Assembly (NCBI RefSeq): GCF_020882245.1
Contig: NC_083600.1
Location: forward strand, 6,882,001-6,946,000
Direction: 5' to 3'
From: Rhopalosiphum padi
Taxonomy: Eukaryota; Arthropoda; Insecta; Hemiptera; Aphididae
DNA length: 64,000 bases
The position numbers were made by a program, and so were the translations under genes. Position 1 is the first letter of the stretch; each line of letters opens with the position of its first letter. The notes beneath the pieces are model-generated. The model had not been told where the DNA came from. It saw only the letters and a program-made list of their open reading frames with translations, and did no database searches. This document shows, piece after piece, positions 1 to 12,529 of the stretch.

Positions 1-1520
1 TCGGCATAATATAATAGTCGAATAAACCCAATTAACTATAATCTATATTAACAGTTTTATTTTATATATAATATATCATTATTTAAATCGTCATGACACA
101 TTAGTGTAAATAAATTGTTATTTATCTTCTTGTAAATAGTGTAATAATTCATCATATGACAATATTTATACTCGACGTTATAAAACAATCAAATACTATC
201 CATCGTAAATTATTACCATCTAAGAATTATGGTTAAAGCGTTTTATAATTAATTTAACATGATGTGTTTTAGTAGTTTATTTCTTTTATTTTTGATAAAT
301 ATTTGATTTTTTTTTGGAATAAAAGTATGAACGACAACCAAAGATCGATGTCATTAATTAAAACAACTAAAAATACTTACTGAAGATTCTGAAACTTGGA
401 ATAATATTTAAAAACACATAATTATTTATATTGAGTTATGTATGTATAAAGATTATATATGTATGACAGTTTGAACGATTTATTTAACAATGTACTTGCC
501 ATTGTTTGAAATATAATGAACATTCATGTAGATAAAGAAAATTTGGTTTAAAAAAAATAATGTTACATATACAACCCTAGATTTATACTTGATACAGACG
601 TAAAATTAGCTTGAATTTAAAAAGAAAATATATTCGTGAAAAAATGTCATACAAAAAGAGCATCGTTATTGAAAATATGTAAGAGAAATGAGAATACATT
701 ATATTTTATTTCATTTATAATTAAAGGTTAGTATAATATATTGTTTTATATTTAATTTAATTTCGTTTATAAATTTAGTTCAGTAGACGTAACAATATAC
801 ATATAATAAAATATAGATTATATATAATATGACAGATATAATATTATTATATATTAAGTTGTTTATAACATAATATGGTTGTATTTAAATGAGGTTTATA
901 GTGTTTATATCAAGACATCAAAATACGTATAATGTTAACATGACAGTTTCATGTTACTTTGTATTAAATATTTTTTTTTCAAACAAATTCCTGCGTTTAT
1001 AACAACAACAATCTAGTTGGTTGTACAAATAATGCTAGAGGGAAAGGTAATCATAAATTACAGTTTATCAGTGCACTTGCTCTGGCATCTTATTTTAGTT
1101 ATATCAAAAACGACGTTGTATTATATTATAAAAGAATGTGCCGGTGGTGTTCCGCAGTTCAATCCGCATTTTTAATTATAACGCAAAATATATTATAATA
1201 ATACCAAGTCGCTTGGATATATCTTACCGTATATCGAATAACCTATTAAAGTTTTTTTTTAAAAAGTACAATTATTAAGTTACCACTGCAGCTTTATATT
1301 AAAAACGCGAAAAACGAATATTTACGCGCCAACGTGGTAAATGGATACATGATATTATTACGTTTTCGTTAGATGTTTTTGAAGTTCTCGGCGTTTAAAT
1401 ATTATCAAATTGAATTCCCGTTCATCGTACCGTGAGCTTTAATACAGATGTGATGAGTTTTGCATAGTATACGTATACTATACATGTGCATATCGCAGAT
1501 AATATATAGGTATTCATTGC
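1..1520. other. AT-rich noncoding stretch
   Basis: Long runs of A and T, with no open frame of coding character on either strand. The base composition becomes less extreme from about 1300 onward, where scattered CpG steps appear, leading into the exon-like sequence at 1662. Confidence 0.7.
1464..1481. repeat. 18-bp perfect palindrome
   Basis: ATAGTATACGTATACTAT is a perfect inverted repeat without a spacer. It lies about 180 bp upstream of the candidate first exon at 1662. It may be a dimeric protein-binding site, or chance in an AT-rich sequence. Confidence 0.5.
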
Positions 1521-1521
1521 A

Positions 1522-1529
1522 TATCGATA
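1522..1529. promoter_or_regulatory. TATCGATA (DRE-like) motif
   Basis: Exact match to the insect DREF-binding element TATCGATA, 130 bp upstream of a candidate start codon. The same octamer also occurs at 15275, 29852 and 34716. A few copies are expected by chance at this base composition, so context is the only support. Confidence 0.2.
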
Positions 1530-1661
1530 GACATTAGTCATATAGTAACGACGACACGATAGTAATGCACATGTGTACGTTATACATACGTATAAGAACT
1601 CGTTATAGCCGTACGTGACGAGAGTCCTGTACTGATTCGGCCTTAAACGAATTTGGTAAAC

Positions 1662-1721
1662 ATGGATGGCAAACCATGCGTGTGTGGAAAAACGAAAACG
1701 TACGAAATTCCGATTATACGA
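1662..1721 (+). CDS. candidate first coding exon, 20 codons, unknown protein
   Basis: ATG in the context AAACATGGATGG opens a 20-codon stretch, MDGKPCVCGKTKTYEIPIIR, that ends exactly at a GTATGT splice donor at 1722. The stretch is less AT-biased than its surroundings and includes several G- or C-ending codons (GGC, TGC, GTG, ACG, TAC). The upstream 150 bp carry CpG steps and a TATCGATA motif, as expected of a promoter. Without splicing the frame runs into (TA)n-like sequence and stops 17 codons later. The peptide is not recognised; the CxC pair is its only notable motif. No partner exon was identified, and it would have to begin in phase 0. This could be chance. Confidence 0.25.
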
Positions 1722-2540
1722 GTATGTATATATGTATATATATATATGATATACACTGTGACTACTATATACTAGATATATGCCTTAAAAGAGGGACCGG
1801 AGTTATGTCGGTCACAGAGCCGGTCAAAAACTTTTCGACCCTTTTTCCAGACCTATAGTGTATTATCAAGAATTCTTCTTTTACATTATATTTCAGATTC
1901 CACATTCCCGATGTTTGTGTACAATTAAGTAAGTACAATATTTTGGGGATTTCGTTTTTTTTTTTTTATTCCTATCATTGTATTTTAGTGGTTTGTGTTG
2001 TACCAAAACGTTGTTATTTCAACATCAGTGGTTTTTACTTTTTTTGCTATAATATCAAAGCTAAAAATATTTTAAAAAAATAATGAAACACGCAAGGAAG
2101 TTTAAATGTATAAATTCTATTCAACTGAAATACAATTAAAAGTAGATCGTATTATCGTGGTGACTAATGCACATTATTATATAACATTAAAATTATCACT
2201 TTTTTTATTGATCTTTATTTTACATCAAAGACTTTGCCATTAGCCCTATGCATACATTTAAATTGTTATAATTATATTATCGTTTTATTTTAACTAACGT
2301 TACAACTTATTATTGAAATGACCTTTAGCATACGATGTAGTAATTTTATGTGCAGATATAAATTAATATATACATATTGAAGCATGAGTTATTTTTCTAT
2401 TGATGCTATTTTTTTTTTAAATAATAAATATAATTGTTTTTCAAAATGTAAGAGTTATAAAAAAAATAAAGCAAATTGTATTTTATAAAATATAAGGACT
2501 TTAAATAATTTAGATTTTCTAAAATAAACCACATTATATT
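1722..2540. other. AT-rich noncoding stretch
   Basis: Holds a short GC-containing patch with inverted hexamers GACCGG (1795) and CCGGTC (1820), then homopolymer-rich DNA. No coding signal was seen. Confidence 0.6.
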
Positions 2541-2544
2541 AAAG

Positions 2545-2835
2545 GCGCGGTCGTTTGTCTTCACGAATTAATAAAGAGCACTACTACAGTGGTGGTACAG
2601 TGACTACCACTGTGGTCATACACTGAAATAGATAAGATTGATCTGTTTGTTGGCCGTTGCTCGAGTTTATGCTATAATATAGTTTTACACTATCACCAGT
2701 AGTCATGGATACTTTGCCTGTGAGCCAACGCGTATTTTCCGTCATGGCGTCTAAATCCATAATAACGACATTTTCAACATAATGTTATAATAATATCCAA
2801 AATGGAGGTACGTCCTAACGGTATGTTGATACTTT
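2545..2835. other. GC-elevated island of unknown nature
   Basis: About 290 bp with clearly more G+C and CpG than the flanks. It contains an inverted octamer pair, ACAGTGGT at 2586 and ACCACTGT at 2606. A 25-codon frame starts with ATG at 2705 (MDTLPVSQRVFSVMASK..., plus strand). A start-like AAAATGGAG at 2802 is followed directly by GTACGT, a possible splice donor. It could be a promoter with a tiny first exon, a conserved regulatory element, or an old repeat. Nothing in it was recognised. Confidence 0.3.
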
Positions 2836-5800
2836 AAATCCAGATATTAAATAAATCGATAATCTATATCTCTTAGTATATATAAAATGTATATTAAAAT
2901 CAATAAAACTTAAGAGAATATTATATAGCTTATTATATTCCTGCAGTTAGTTATAGGTATATTTTAATTCTAAATAATGATGTAAATCAATCAGTATGTT
3001 TTTAAAAATAGTTTTCCATCCATTAAAAAAAATAGATATATTTCATGTAATTAAAACCGTCAATTAAAAGATAGGAAGAAATTAAAAAAATAAAAATACT
3101 AAAAATGGTGTAGCATTTCGTTTTTATTTTTATTAAATACGTAAAACGTGGAATTTATATTATATTATTATGTTCACGTATATTATTGTATTGTATTATA
3201 TTATTCAATTTCTGGTAAATTACAACCTTTCTGAATATAGACATAATATCATCAGAGTTACTTTCTTAAATATTCTAAAGTCGATAAATGTATTTAGGGG
3301 TTTGTGAAAAAACATACAATATCTAAAAATAATTTGATAATAATTTATTGTATACATTGAAACATTAAAATAACATAGAAATTTTAAATTGTATTTTAAA
3401 TTTGATGGCAAATAATGTTAAACTTTAAATAAGTCTTGTTAACATTTAATTTATGGTCTTGTTTTGCACTTGGATAAAATGTCAGGCTAATTTAAAAGTC
3501 AAACATTGCAAAATGTGGTGTTACTAAGAAGTAAGAAGTGGTTTTTCACTATAATGGGGTTGTACATTACATTTTTACTTTTATCTTACAAAGTGTAAAA
3601 CTAATTCCTTTTTATACCAGACTGAAATTTCTTTGTATTATTGATTTAACTAAATTATGTATCTACTTTTAAAATATTAGGCACATAAAACATTCTCTAT
3701 GAAATTATTGTACTTCTGTTAGAATGTATTAAATTATTTTATAATAAATTAAATTAATATAGTATGAAGCATATTATTAAGTAAAAAAAATTTAAAAATG
3801 TATTTAAATGACTATTTTTAAAATTATTTTATATTTTAAACAATAATATATTTTCAAATAACTAATTTTGTATAAATTATATTTCATGATAACGAAAATA
3901 AATACAATATATCATATTTATCTCATCGTAAATAAACATTTTTACTGCAAAAATATTTTCATACCGTAAAAAATATAACTACTTTGCTGCACAATAGGTA
4001 TATAATGTGGTATGTGGTAAAATTAAAGGAAAATTTGAATTTAATGATGATTCATTGTACATAAAAAATTATTTTGACTGAAGACCATCTGTCAGCAAGT
4101 ATTTCTTATGATATATATATATATATATTATATTGCTACTATATTCATAACAATTCATTACACTATAATAATGTAGATTGAATTCATTTTGATCAAAAAA
4201 AATGGATTGATTATATTATGAATTATTATAGTATATTAATAACTTTTGAGTCAATACCGTTTTACTATAGAATGGTCTGAATAGGTATATATTGTATAAA
4301 TAAAAAAAAATTAAAAATTAAACTAAATATTTAAAAAAAAATTTACTCCATTTTAACGAATAATAAATAATAATTTAGAGATCAATAAAAAATGTCTAGT
4401 CACTATATTAATATTATTTTATGAGTTACAACTTAACTAATTTTTCTCAAATTTTAAATGTTAACGTCTATAAACAAAATAACGCATGTGTATTTTTAAA
4501 TTCTTAGATTTTACTATAAAATAAGTAGCATATGTTCACAATTTTTGTGAAAATTTAAATTTTGAATGTTTAAAAATGTTTTTGAGAATCTATTATAGAT
4601 ATTTTTTTATTTTTATATTATAAAAGAAAACTTATACGAGGAATTGTGTCAATGTATTTTACATACAAACAAAAATTTAACCGTACATAAATTGAAATAA
4701 AACTAAAAAAAAATCGAAATTTCCTTAAAAGTTAATTTGCACAATTATATGATAATCTCTAAAATATATTCATCAGAATTAAATGTTGGGAAAACGTTGT
4801 ATTTTTATGGTTTACTTTATAATATTATATTTAGCTTATATTTATTTTAAGAATTAACAATACACGTACAGAAAAAATAATTATACAACTTAAGAACAGT
4901 TTTTTTTTTAAAATTTTTAAATTAATAGCTCACATATATTTAGTAAAATATTTCAATCTCAAAAATAGATTCCATCACTTATATTTATCTTCAATTCAAG
5001 TAAATTAATTTGAAATAAATTGTAGTAGTACCCTCATCAAATTTAACTATGGTTAAAGGCGACTCTAAGCCTCACATAATATATTATTTTTAAAGCTTTA
5101 AAATCCAGTCTAAATAAATTTAAGATCGGTCTTAAAATTACACTAAAATTAAATTTTATAAAAAGTTAAAATAAATATTTGGTTTTCAGGAAGAACTTTT
5201 TTCAAATATGAAATTTATTATGGATTTCTTAGAAATTTAACGTTCTAGAGTGAATATATTTATATTTTTGATATGATTAAAACAGTAGAGGTCAATTTGG
5301 GGTGATGGATCATATTATATGATATCATCATTTGATTAAACGGCTAGGGTTTCATTTAGCCATATAAAAGTTACAACATCCCGGATAAGTAACCACTTAG
5401 GGGTTTAAACAAAGTTAAATATATGTTTGTTCCAGAAAAATCTAAAAGCTTTATAGGGATATATAAAATGGTTTCTAAATAAGTATAGAAAATTTAGATA
5501 TTGTATTTAAACACTGTAATAAGGATTTTATTTTCGAAATAAAAATTCATTCAAAAATTAATCACTATTTATTTACTTGTATGAAACATGATATCTAACT
5601 TTCTACATTACGTCTTATGTATAATTTAATGGTTATATTCTGTATATTACCAATTTTAATACTTAAAAAAAATTAAAAATAGCACACATTATGAACGCCG
5701 AACGTAATGTTATATATTAATATAATACACGTGTATTTAATTTAAAATGTTTTAGAATAAACCTATAAAAATGTTATTAGATTTTACAATATTTCCGTGA

Positions 5801-5930
5801 TTTTCATGCATAATCGCTTTCGTACTAACCTGCTGATTGAATCTGACATAAATAACCTTAATCACATTAACTGTATTATAATAATATTGACAATGTTTCA
5901 TTAAATATAGATATTCTTTAATTTTCAGTT
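2836..5930. other. AT-rich noncoding stretch
   Basis: Open frames here are short and made of AT-rich codons. There is a (TA)n run near 4111-4128. A slightly less biased patch at 5330-5410 shows no splice-bounded frame. Nothing else was seen. Confidence 0.7.
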
Positions 5931-6250
5931 TTATATCTTAAAGGCTCAAAATGTTATACACGAACAAGTACAACCTAACCTAACTTAATGCGTAGGCTGC
6001 TTATTATACCATACAAAATACGATCAGTCGTATAATTCACAGCACGCATTGACAGCCTAACAAAAGAGTATGGAACAACATCGTGCACTCGATAATATGG
6101 AAGGGTATTGCAACCAATTTAGCTTATTCTAGGTAACGATATTTGTATCTTAAAATACTCTGGGGAACTGTTCAAGACGTTTCTTGCGTGTCAGCGATAA
6201 ATAAAATGATCTACAAGGAATATCATCGATTGGTAGAAATAATGCAATGT
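5931..6250. other. GC-elevated island, no coding frame
   Basis: A patch with moderate G+C and CpG that starts with two CCTAA units and continues to about 6240. It shares CACTCGATAA plus a nearby ATGGAA/ATGTGGAA string with the island at 15.63 kb, which hints at a common regulatory or repeat origin. Both strands have stops in every frame. Two CCTAA units are too few to call a telomeric remnant. Confidence 0.25.
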
Positions 6251-8405
6251 AAAATATCTTTTAATTTATGATTACAATTCGTTTATATACATATATTTAA
6301 TTCGATTAGTAATAATAATCTTGCTTAACTCACAGTGATTCCAGCCAATGCAACAACCGATATAATATAGTATTTGCTCATTCCAATTATTTATTTTTGC
6401 ATTCGAGAAGAATAATAGCTATTACTTGAGATGAATGTATATCAATTATCAATATACATAAATACATATATATATTAATTAAAGTTTTTATGAAACCTTT
6501 TATTTTCAAGAGATTATAAACAGAGTATAAACGTAAATAAATAATGTAAATTAACAAAATTATTTCATTTCTCAAATATATTGATATGTATAACTTAACT
6601 GTGTATTTATTCATATGTATCTAATATTTATTATTATTTTTGATACCTAAATTAATGTTTGATGCTGTACTAAGACTAAAATAAAAAATAAAGACAAGTT
6701 AATAAATATGTTTAAATTTCGATAAAGTCAATTTATGAGAAACTTTGTATTACATTTTCAATTTTTTTACCTAATATTTTTTGTTGATATTTATCGAAAA
6801 AACTAAATAAATTTGAAAATTGAAATAAAAAATATATATTGAAATTATTCAAAATATTTTTAAAATTAAGTTGTAGAACTTAAATTATATTTAATAATAG
6901 CGGAAATTTTAATTTTTTTTCTAAAATAATATTTATTTTTACAAGAAAAATACTTTCTGCTGCATAGGAGATGTTGAGTTTCCTTATCAGTAAGTAACTA
7001 AATCATTAAAATTTATGTTTTTAATTATAAATCATTGTACATTAAAATCAATTGTGGAGATAGTTTATGAGAGTGTCAGTCAATATTTGTAAAATCATCT
7101 ATTAAAGAATACATATTTTTTTTGCTTTCAGAAAATATTTATTTTTATTATTAATATCGTAAGTTGATCTTTTTTTCGCGCATACCTGTTATATAATTTA
7201 ATATTACAGGCAGTTATTAAGTTATAAGTAAATCTACTGAGAAAATGTGCCATAAACCGGGTAGTTTGTGTTTTAAATAACATAAAATATATCTAAAAAA
7301 TTTGTAACTTTCATTATACGTAGCTAATGTAAAAAAAAAATTTCAAATCACTGCAAGTAATTTATTTTAACTAAACAAAAAAAAACTAAAATTGTCAAAA
7401 TATTACATTTTGTTAACATTATAACTTATAACTTAAAATATGTATAAAAAAATATTCCTTTGTATTCTGAGACTTCCGAGATACTAAAAGAAAAACTTAA
7501 TTTTAAGGTATTTTAGGTTATTATAAAAATATAATAATAAAAAAACTAATTTGAAAGTTAATAATTTCAACTTTTATACAATTAAATCACTATATAGTAA
7601 TTAATACTACAATAATCAAACTTTTGTAAACAAAAACAATACTATTTATATTTACAATATTATTTTAATTAAATCTAAATTGTATTTAATAATATTTTTA
7701 AGAATACATTTTACGTTAGATAATTTTACTATTTTATACGTTTCAATAATTCTATTTTTTATTTATCTGACTATACCACAATATCAGCAGTAAAAAACAT
7801 AATGGTAATGCCAATAAATTATAAATCTTAAGATAATATATTTAATAGTATACTGACTATTTATTATTCAAAAAAATAAACAAAACTGTAAAAGCAATTG
7901 TTTGTTTTTATTGTTTTGGCAATGTCCCAAAAAAATATGAAATAATATTTTTTATATTATTGAGAGCTTATAATTATTTTAACTAGAGCTGAAAGTTAAG
8001 TTGTATAATAAATTTAAAGGTATTATATTTAAGTCAAATGCAAACTTTTGCTTACATTTTTTTAGTTCAATGAATACAAAGAAAATAGAAACCTACTATT
8101 TATTATACTATGCGGAGGTATTAATTTGAATACCTTAATGAATTATAAATTAAATTTTTATTAATACAAGTATGTTTTATTTTTGATAATTTTAAAATAT
8201 TCTTTACAAAACACATAAATATTTTATTAAAGAATGAAAAAGTTATTTTTATTGAATAATAGTTGAATATATTGAAAATAATAATTATTATAAATTGTGT
8301 AATTACTAATTATAGGGTTACCTTAGTAATTATACAATCTATAATATTAACATACATATCGTATGTATTTAAAATAATATTATTATATATTTTTATTATG
8401 TATAG
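6251..8405. other. AT-rich noncoding stretch
   Basis: The minus-strand 75-codon frame at 6387-6614 uses almost only AT-rich codons and is judged spurious. Nothing else was seen. Confidence 0.7.
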
Positions 8406-8408
8406 GTA

Positions 8409-8451
8409 CCTAATAATATTATATATATTATGCATATAATATTATATTAGG
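8409..8451. repeat. near-perfect AT-rich inverted repeat
   Basis: CCTAATAATATTATAT at 8409 is mirrored by ATATAATATTATATTAGG ending at 8451, a stem of about 16 bp with a 2-bp bulge. It lies directly beside the hAT-like end that follows and may be a hairpin part of the same element. Confidence 0.5.
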
Positions 8452-8526
8452 TGTGCTATTAGTGGGCCTCAAAGTTTTTTTTACAAAATTAATGGTCCAC
8501 ACAACTAAAAACGTTGAGAACCGCCG
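8440..8526. mobile_element. hAT-like transposon terminus (fragment)
   Basis: GTTGAGAACCGCCG at 8513-8526 matches the reverse complement of the widespread hAT terminal repeat CAGNGGTTCTCAAC at nearly every position. The preceding sequence (GTGGGCCTCAAAG, GGTCCACACAACTAAAAACG) has the style of the interior of short non-autonomous hAT elements. Only one end is visible. A matching left terminus and an 8-bp target duplication were looked for nearby and not found, so this is a truncated or heavily mutated copy. Confidence 0.4.
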
Positions 8527-8649
8527 TCTTATATGTTATTAGATTTAAAAAGTCCTTGTTTTCACTATTTTTATTTTAAATATTTTATATTAGTAAGAAA
8601 TTTTCATAAATTCTTGTTTCTGAAATTAGTTCATCATTATAAGAAATTG

Positions 8650-9031
8650 GTAACTAAATTAGGAAAAGTAACTAATTACTTGAAATGTGAAGCCAAGAAC
8701 CTGGTATTTCTGTTTTTTGTCGACCTAGAATCTGATAGAAACAATAATGATGTTTTTGATACACCTTCAATATTCCATACCAAAATAAAAAAAATAAAAA
8801 AGCCACACAAACAACGACAAATTCCCCGGTGCATAAAGTGTCAATCTTATGTTCACACTAAAAGCTACTGCTTCCATTCTTCTCGATGTGTCAAATGTGA
8901 TAGAAGTTGTCTCACAGCATCTTGTACTAAACTACGAAAGTATTCTGTCTTTTGTGTGCTACGTAATGGCAATCATTCTTTTAAATATAGCCTATGAAAG
9001 ATGTACTATTTTTACAGAATGCCAACAGTAA
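8650..9031 (+). pseudogene. decayed gag-like (ORF1) fragment of a Jockey-type non-LTR retrotransposon
   Basis: An open frame from 8533 carries, from about its residue 45 on, the layout of Jockey-clade ORF1 proteins. A block FFVDLESDRNNNDVF is followed by a basic linker ending QRQIPRC and then zinc knuckles. Knuckle 1 is intact, C-X2-C-X4-H-X4-C (residues 100-113). Knuckle 2 is C-X2-C-X3-C-X4-C (119-131), with Cys where His is expected. Knuckle 3 starts CVLRNGNH and has Arg for the second Cys. The frame stops at 8998. The expected continuation, YERCTIFTECQ, lies in the +1 frame at 8993-9031, so an indel of net +1 (probably 7 nt inserted) breaks the gene. No reverse transcriptase follows. Such proteins bind element RNA; this copy cannot. 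Family assignment is from motif recognition. Confidence 0.8.
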
Positions 9032-11195
9032 ATAAATAAATTAAATTAATAATATAAATTACAGTTGTGAATGTATTGTAAAATAATGATAATTTATTTT
9101 ATTTTTTTTTGAAATAATTAAATTAATGTGAAACTTGTTAGATGTAGTATATTTATAAAAATTGTATTTTAAATATTATTTAATATTTTCAGTAGTTACC
9201 TGTTCAGCATATTATCAACGAATGGCCATCTCTTATGTGTAAATGACAACTTCCAATCATTAAATAAACAAAGAGATATTGAATGTCTATAAATAAATAT
9301 ATATTTGGAAAAAACTAAAAACCTACTTATCATATTTTAATCAATATTCATTTTAGGATAAAATGTTTACTATTACAAGTTAAAAGTCTCTAAACATTTT
9401 TTTTTCCAATATAAAACAAAAAATCCAAACGCATATAATATATACAAATTATAGACTATAAGCAACAGATTTTGATGTATGTTGCATTTTATTGATCCAA
9501 TTTTTTTTCTACACAATATAAATTTGATTTAATTTATTATAGTCAAGAATACATAGGTATACAAATAATGTTATTTTTTATTCGAGATAAGGCCTGCTGC
9601 TAAGTCATTGGCTGGTGCTAAAAATCACTTTTTTTCTACAACGTTTATATTGCATATTTGACATATTCTAAAGTTTTTATATTTTCTTTTTTATATTGTA
9701 TAAATATATTTTTCAGTGTTTAGAGCTTCCGTATTTATATCAGAAACTATTTTAAAATTTTATTTTACAATTCAAGTGTAAATAATAAATATTCTTTTAA
9801 GTTTGTATAGATTAACATTGACCGAAATTAAAATAATAAAAAAAAATATAATAATAATTTATTAAATAAATTAGATATTATGAAAATACTTAGGTTAATA
9901 TAATAAATATTATAGTCTCATTTGTAAATGTTCGTTTTATATATTTATTTATTATAACTACTAGAGATTGGGTTTTAATTCACTGAAAAAAACCAAAAAA
10001 TGCCCTTAAAATATAGAAATCAGAAATAATAATATAATATATACTTAAAATAAAAATGGGTTTACCCGTGTTGATTTAATAACATTTATATATGTCTATA
10101 TATAATTTCAGAGTAGTGAATAATAAGGTGATTAAAATAAAACCAAGATTTGTGCTACTTTAAAACGAGATTAATACATATCTAGTACGAACATTTTATA
10201 CATTTTAATGAAGGGTAAAAAATTACTTAAAAACTTAAAAAATGCCAATTAAATTATTGTATTTTTTTAATTAAATATTTTATAATTTAATAAATTATAT
10301 TAAAAAATAATTTTTTTTATTTTTGGACGAAACTTTCAGTAAGTCTATCTTAAAGTATTTTAATATTCATGACAGTGAAATGTAATATATTTCATATTTT
10401 TTCTTCTAATGTTTCACGTTATCAATCAACTTATATTTGAATTCATTAAATTTAAAATTTAGGATTTATACAAATTACAATACACGTAATATATAAATTA
10501 ACTGTAATCTATATAACATGTAAATTAATTAGAAAATAAATAATTGTAATATTATAGTAACAACAATATTATTAACGGAGTAAAATAAAGTTTTTTTAGG
10601 AATATAACGTGAAATTATTTAAATAAATGAAATTTATAAGTGTAAAAGAACAAAGAATATTACACAAAAAGTATATTATACTAAATAGTTTTTTTAGTAA
10701 AAATTACGTGTTTATTATTTGCAAGACTCAACTTTAATAGACAATATACGTAACGATTTTTTACAAAATACTCGTAAGCGAATGTGAGAAATATTTTTTG
10801 TGGCGCTATCTCATATCCATTTTTGGAAACTCCATGCAAAACATTTTTCTTGCCGCTAGGTGGCAACCGTATATAACGTTTAACTTAAATGCAGAAATGG
10901 TTGAAAAAAGTCATTTCTATTTTAAACCATCAGTATCTATTGTATAAATTATAATTAATAAAGTAATTATATATTTTAAGTAAATGACAAATTTAAATTG
11001 ATCTTACCATTCTCAATTGTATTCCCATATTATTGGATAATAGATATTTCCACATGCGTTTATGTTAATTATTGCAATTACAAAAATAAATTATTTTTTA
11101 TTTTTGGAATATGCGTATAAATAGTAATAATTTTAACACAAGGAATAAAGATCCTCATAAATTTTTAATGCTGGTAATAAAATCAAAAAAAAGAC
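9032..11195. other. AT-rich noncoding stretch
   Basis: Mostly featureless. A small less-biased patch at 10790-10880 contains GTGGCGCTATC and GCCGCTAGGTGGC. The minus-strand 61-codon frame through it (10681-10866) has no recognisable domain. Nothing else was seen. Confidence 0.65.
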
Positions 11196-11199
11196 TCGA

Positions 11200-12529
11200 A
11201 AAATCATTTTTTTTTTTTTTTTTTATGACCGTTTATTCGTTTGATATTAGATTTTTACAAAACTCTTAAAATTGTGAAAGTTTGAAAATTAATTAAAAAT
11301 TAATATAATGTTATTTATTTCTGCCTATGATTTCAAAAATTAATACAAGCTTTCATACTAGCCTCAATAACAAGAATTATTAAGAGTTTCAATGTTTTTA
11401 ATCTCAATAATGTTTTTACGAGCCTCTGAAGTTTAAACTTTGAAAAGAAGCTGAATTTTTTTTTGTTATTCAATTGGTATAAATCATAAAAACTAGAAAT
11501 ATTTTACGATCTAAAAATTATCAATATCTACACTTTTTCACTATCTCTATACTCAATGACGTTTTAAAAATATTCGTGCTAAATTTAAGCTTTTTTAATT
11601 TTCCAAATAGTTTGTTTTTTTTTTTTTTAAGGTGGATGATACAATTTTTTTAGTTTGGTCAAAAAGATTTAAAATTGAATAATAGATCCCGCATAATTTT
11701 TTATCATGCAATTAAAAAAAAATATATATATATAGACATGGTTTATTATTTGTATTGTCGTTAAAATGTTGACCAAATATGTAATAAATTTTAGATTGGA
11801 AAATTATTTTATGCTAAAAATTTAGATTTGTATAGTTAAACCTTGAAAAGCTAATATAATATTTTCTCTTAATTAGTTCATACTGGGATCTAAAAATTCA
11901 AAAAAAAATATAAACATTTGATTGTTTTTTAAAAAGTTGTACAGCAATTGGCTGTTTAAATAAAAAATCAAATTTTTTATTATTTTGTTGTAATTTTTCT
12001 TGATTATTCAAAAACATTATTAGAAAATTATTTACGGAGACTGAAGCTTCAACGTATTTTATTATTTTTTTTTACACATAATGATATTTCCAAAATATTT
12101 AAATTAATTTTAAGGTACAGTCTATTTATACCACTAACGAACAAACCTACGTACAATAAGTCTGATTCTATAGTTAATAACTTTACTACAATATCGATAT
12201 AAATATAATTACTATCATGGTAATTAATAACAAAAAATTATATAATCTATACAGTAGCTAAAAATAATAAAATACATTAGTACAATATCAATACAAATGT
12301 ATATTAAAATAAACTTAATAAGTGTCACACTCGATATCTACTGTACAAAGTTGAAGAGTAACCTAAGTATAATCCAGATATAATTTCTTATCCAAAACCA
12401 CCCTCAAAATTGAAAATTGAATTTTTTTTTAGATTATACTATTTTTTCTTATATTCATACGCACAAAAAAAAAAATAACACAAACATCATTGTAAAATCA
12501 ATACACTTATCACTCTGCTCAGAATTTAA
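11200..12529 (-). repeat. probable long decayed copy of an aphid-type dispersed repeat
   Basis: Read on the minus strand, the block begins at 12529 with the TTAGATTCTGAACGGAGCGA-like head motif found at five other places in the window. It then runs through segments that I remember, without verification, as typical of an abundant aphid interspersed repeat: a TTGTACAGCAATTGGCTG-like segment near 11940, TTACGGAGACTGAAGC near 12035, and ATATTCGTGCTAAATTTAAG near 11570. No protein is encoded. The edges are approximate, and the element class is unknown to me. Confidence 0.4.
12461..12529 (-). repeat. dispersed repeat head, copy 1
   Basis: Reverse complement begins TTAAATTCTGAGCAGAGTGA, continues to ATTGATTTTACAATGATG, and ends in a T-rich tract with TTGTG. 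By eye it aligns along its whole length with the copy at 61926-62005. Confidence 0.6.

Noticed and set aside
5970..5990. Two CCTAA units as an interstitial telomere (TTAGG)n
   Set aside because: Only two units; similar pairs elsewhere (49610, 56955) look random.
10790..10880. GTGGCGCTATC and GCCGCTAGGTGGC patch, considered as a transposon end
   Set aside because: The two strings are not inverse of each other, and no target duplication or second copy is visible.
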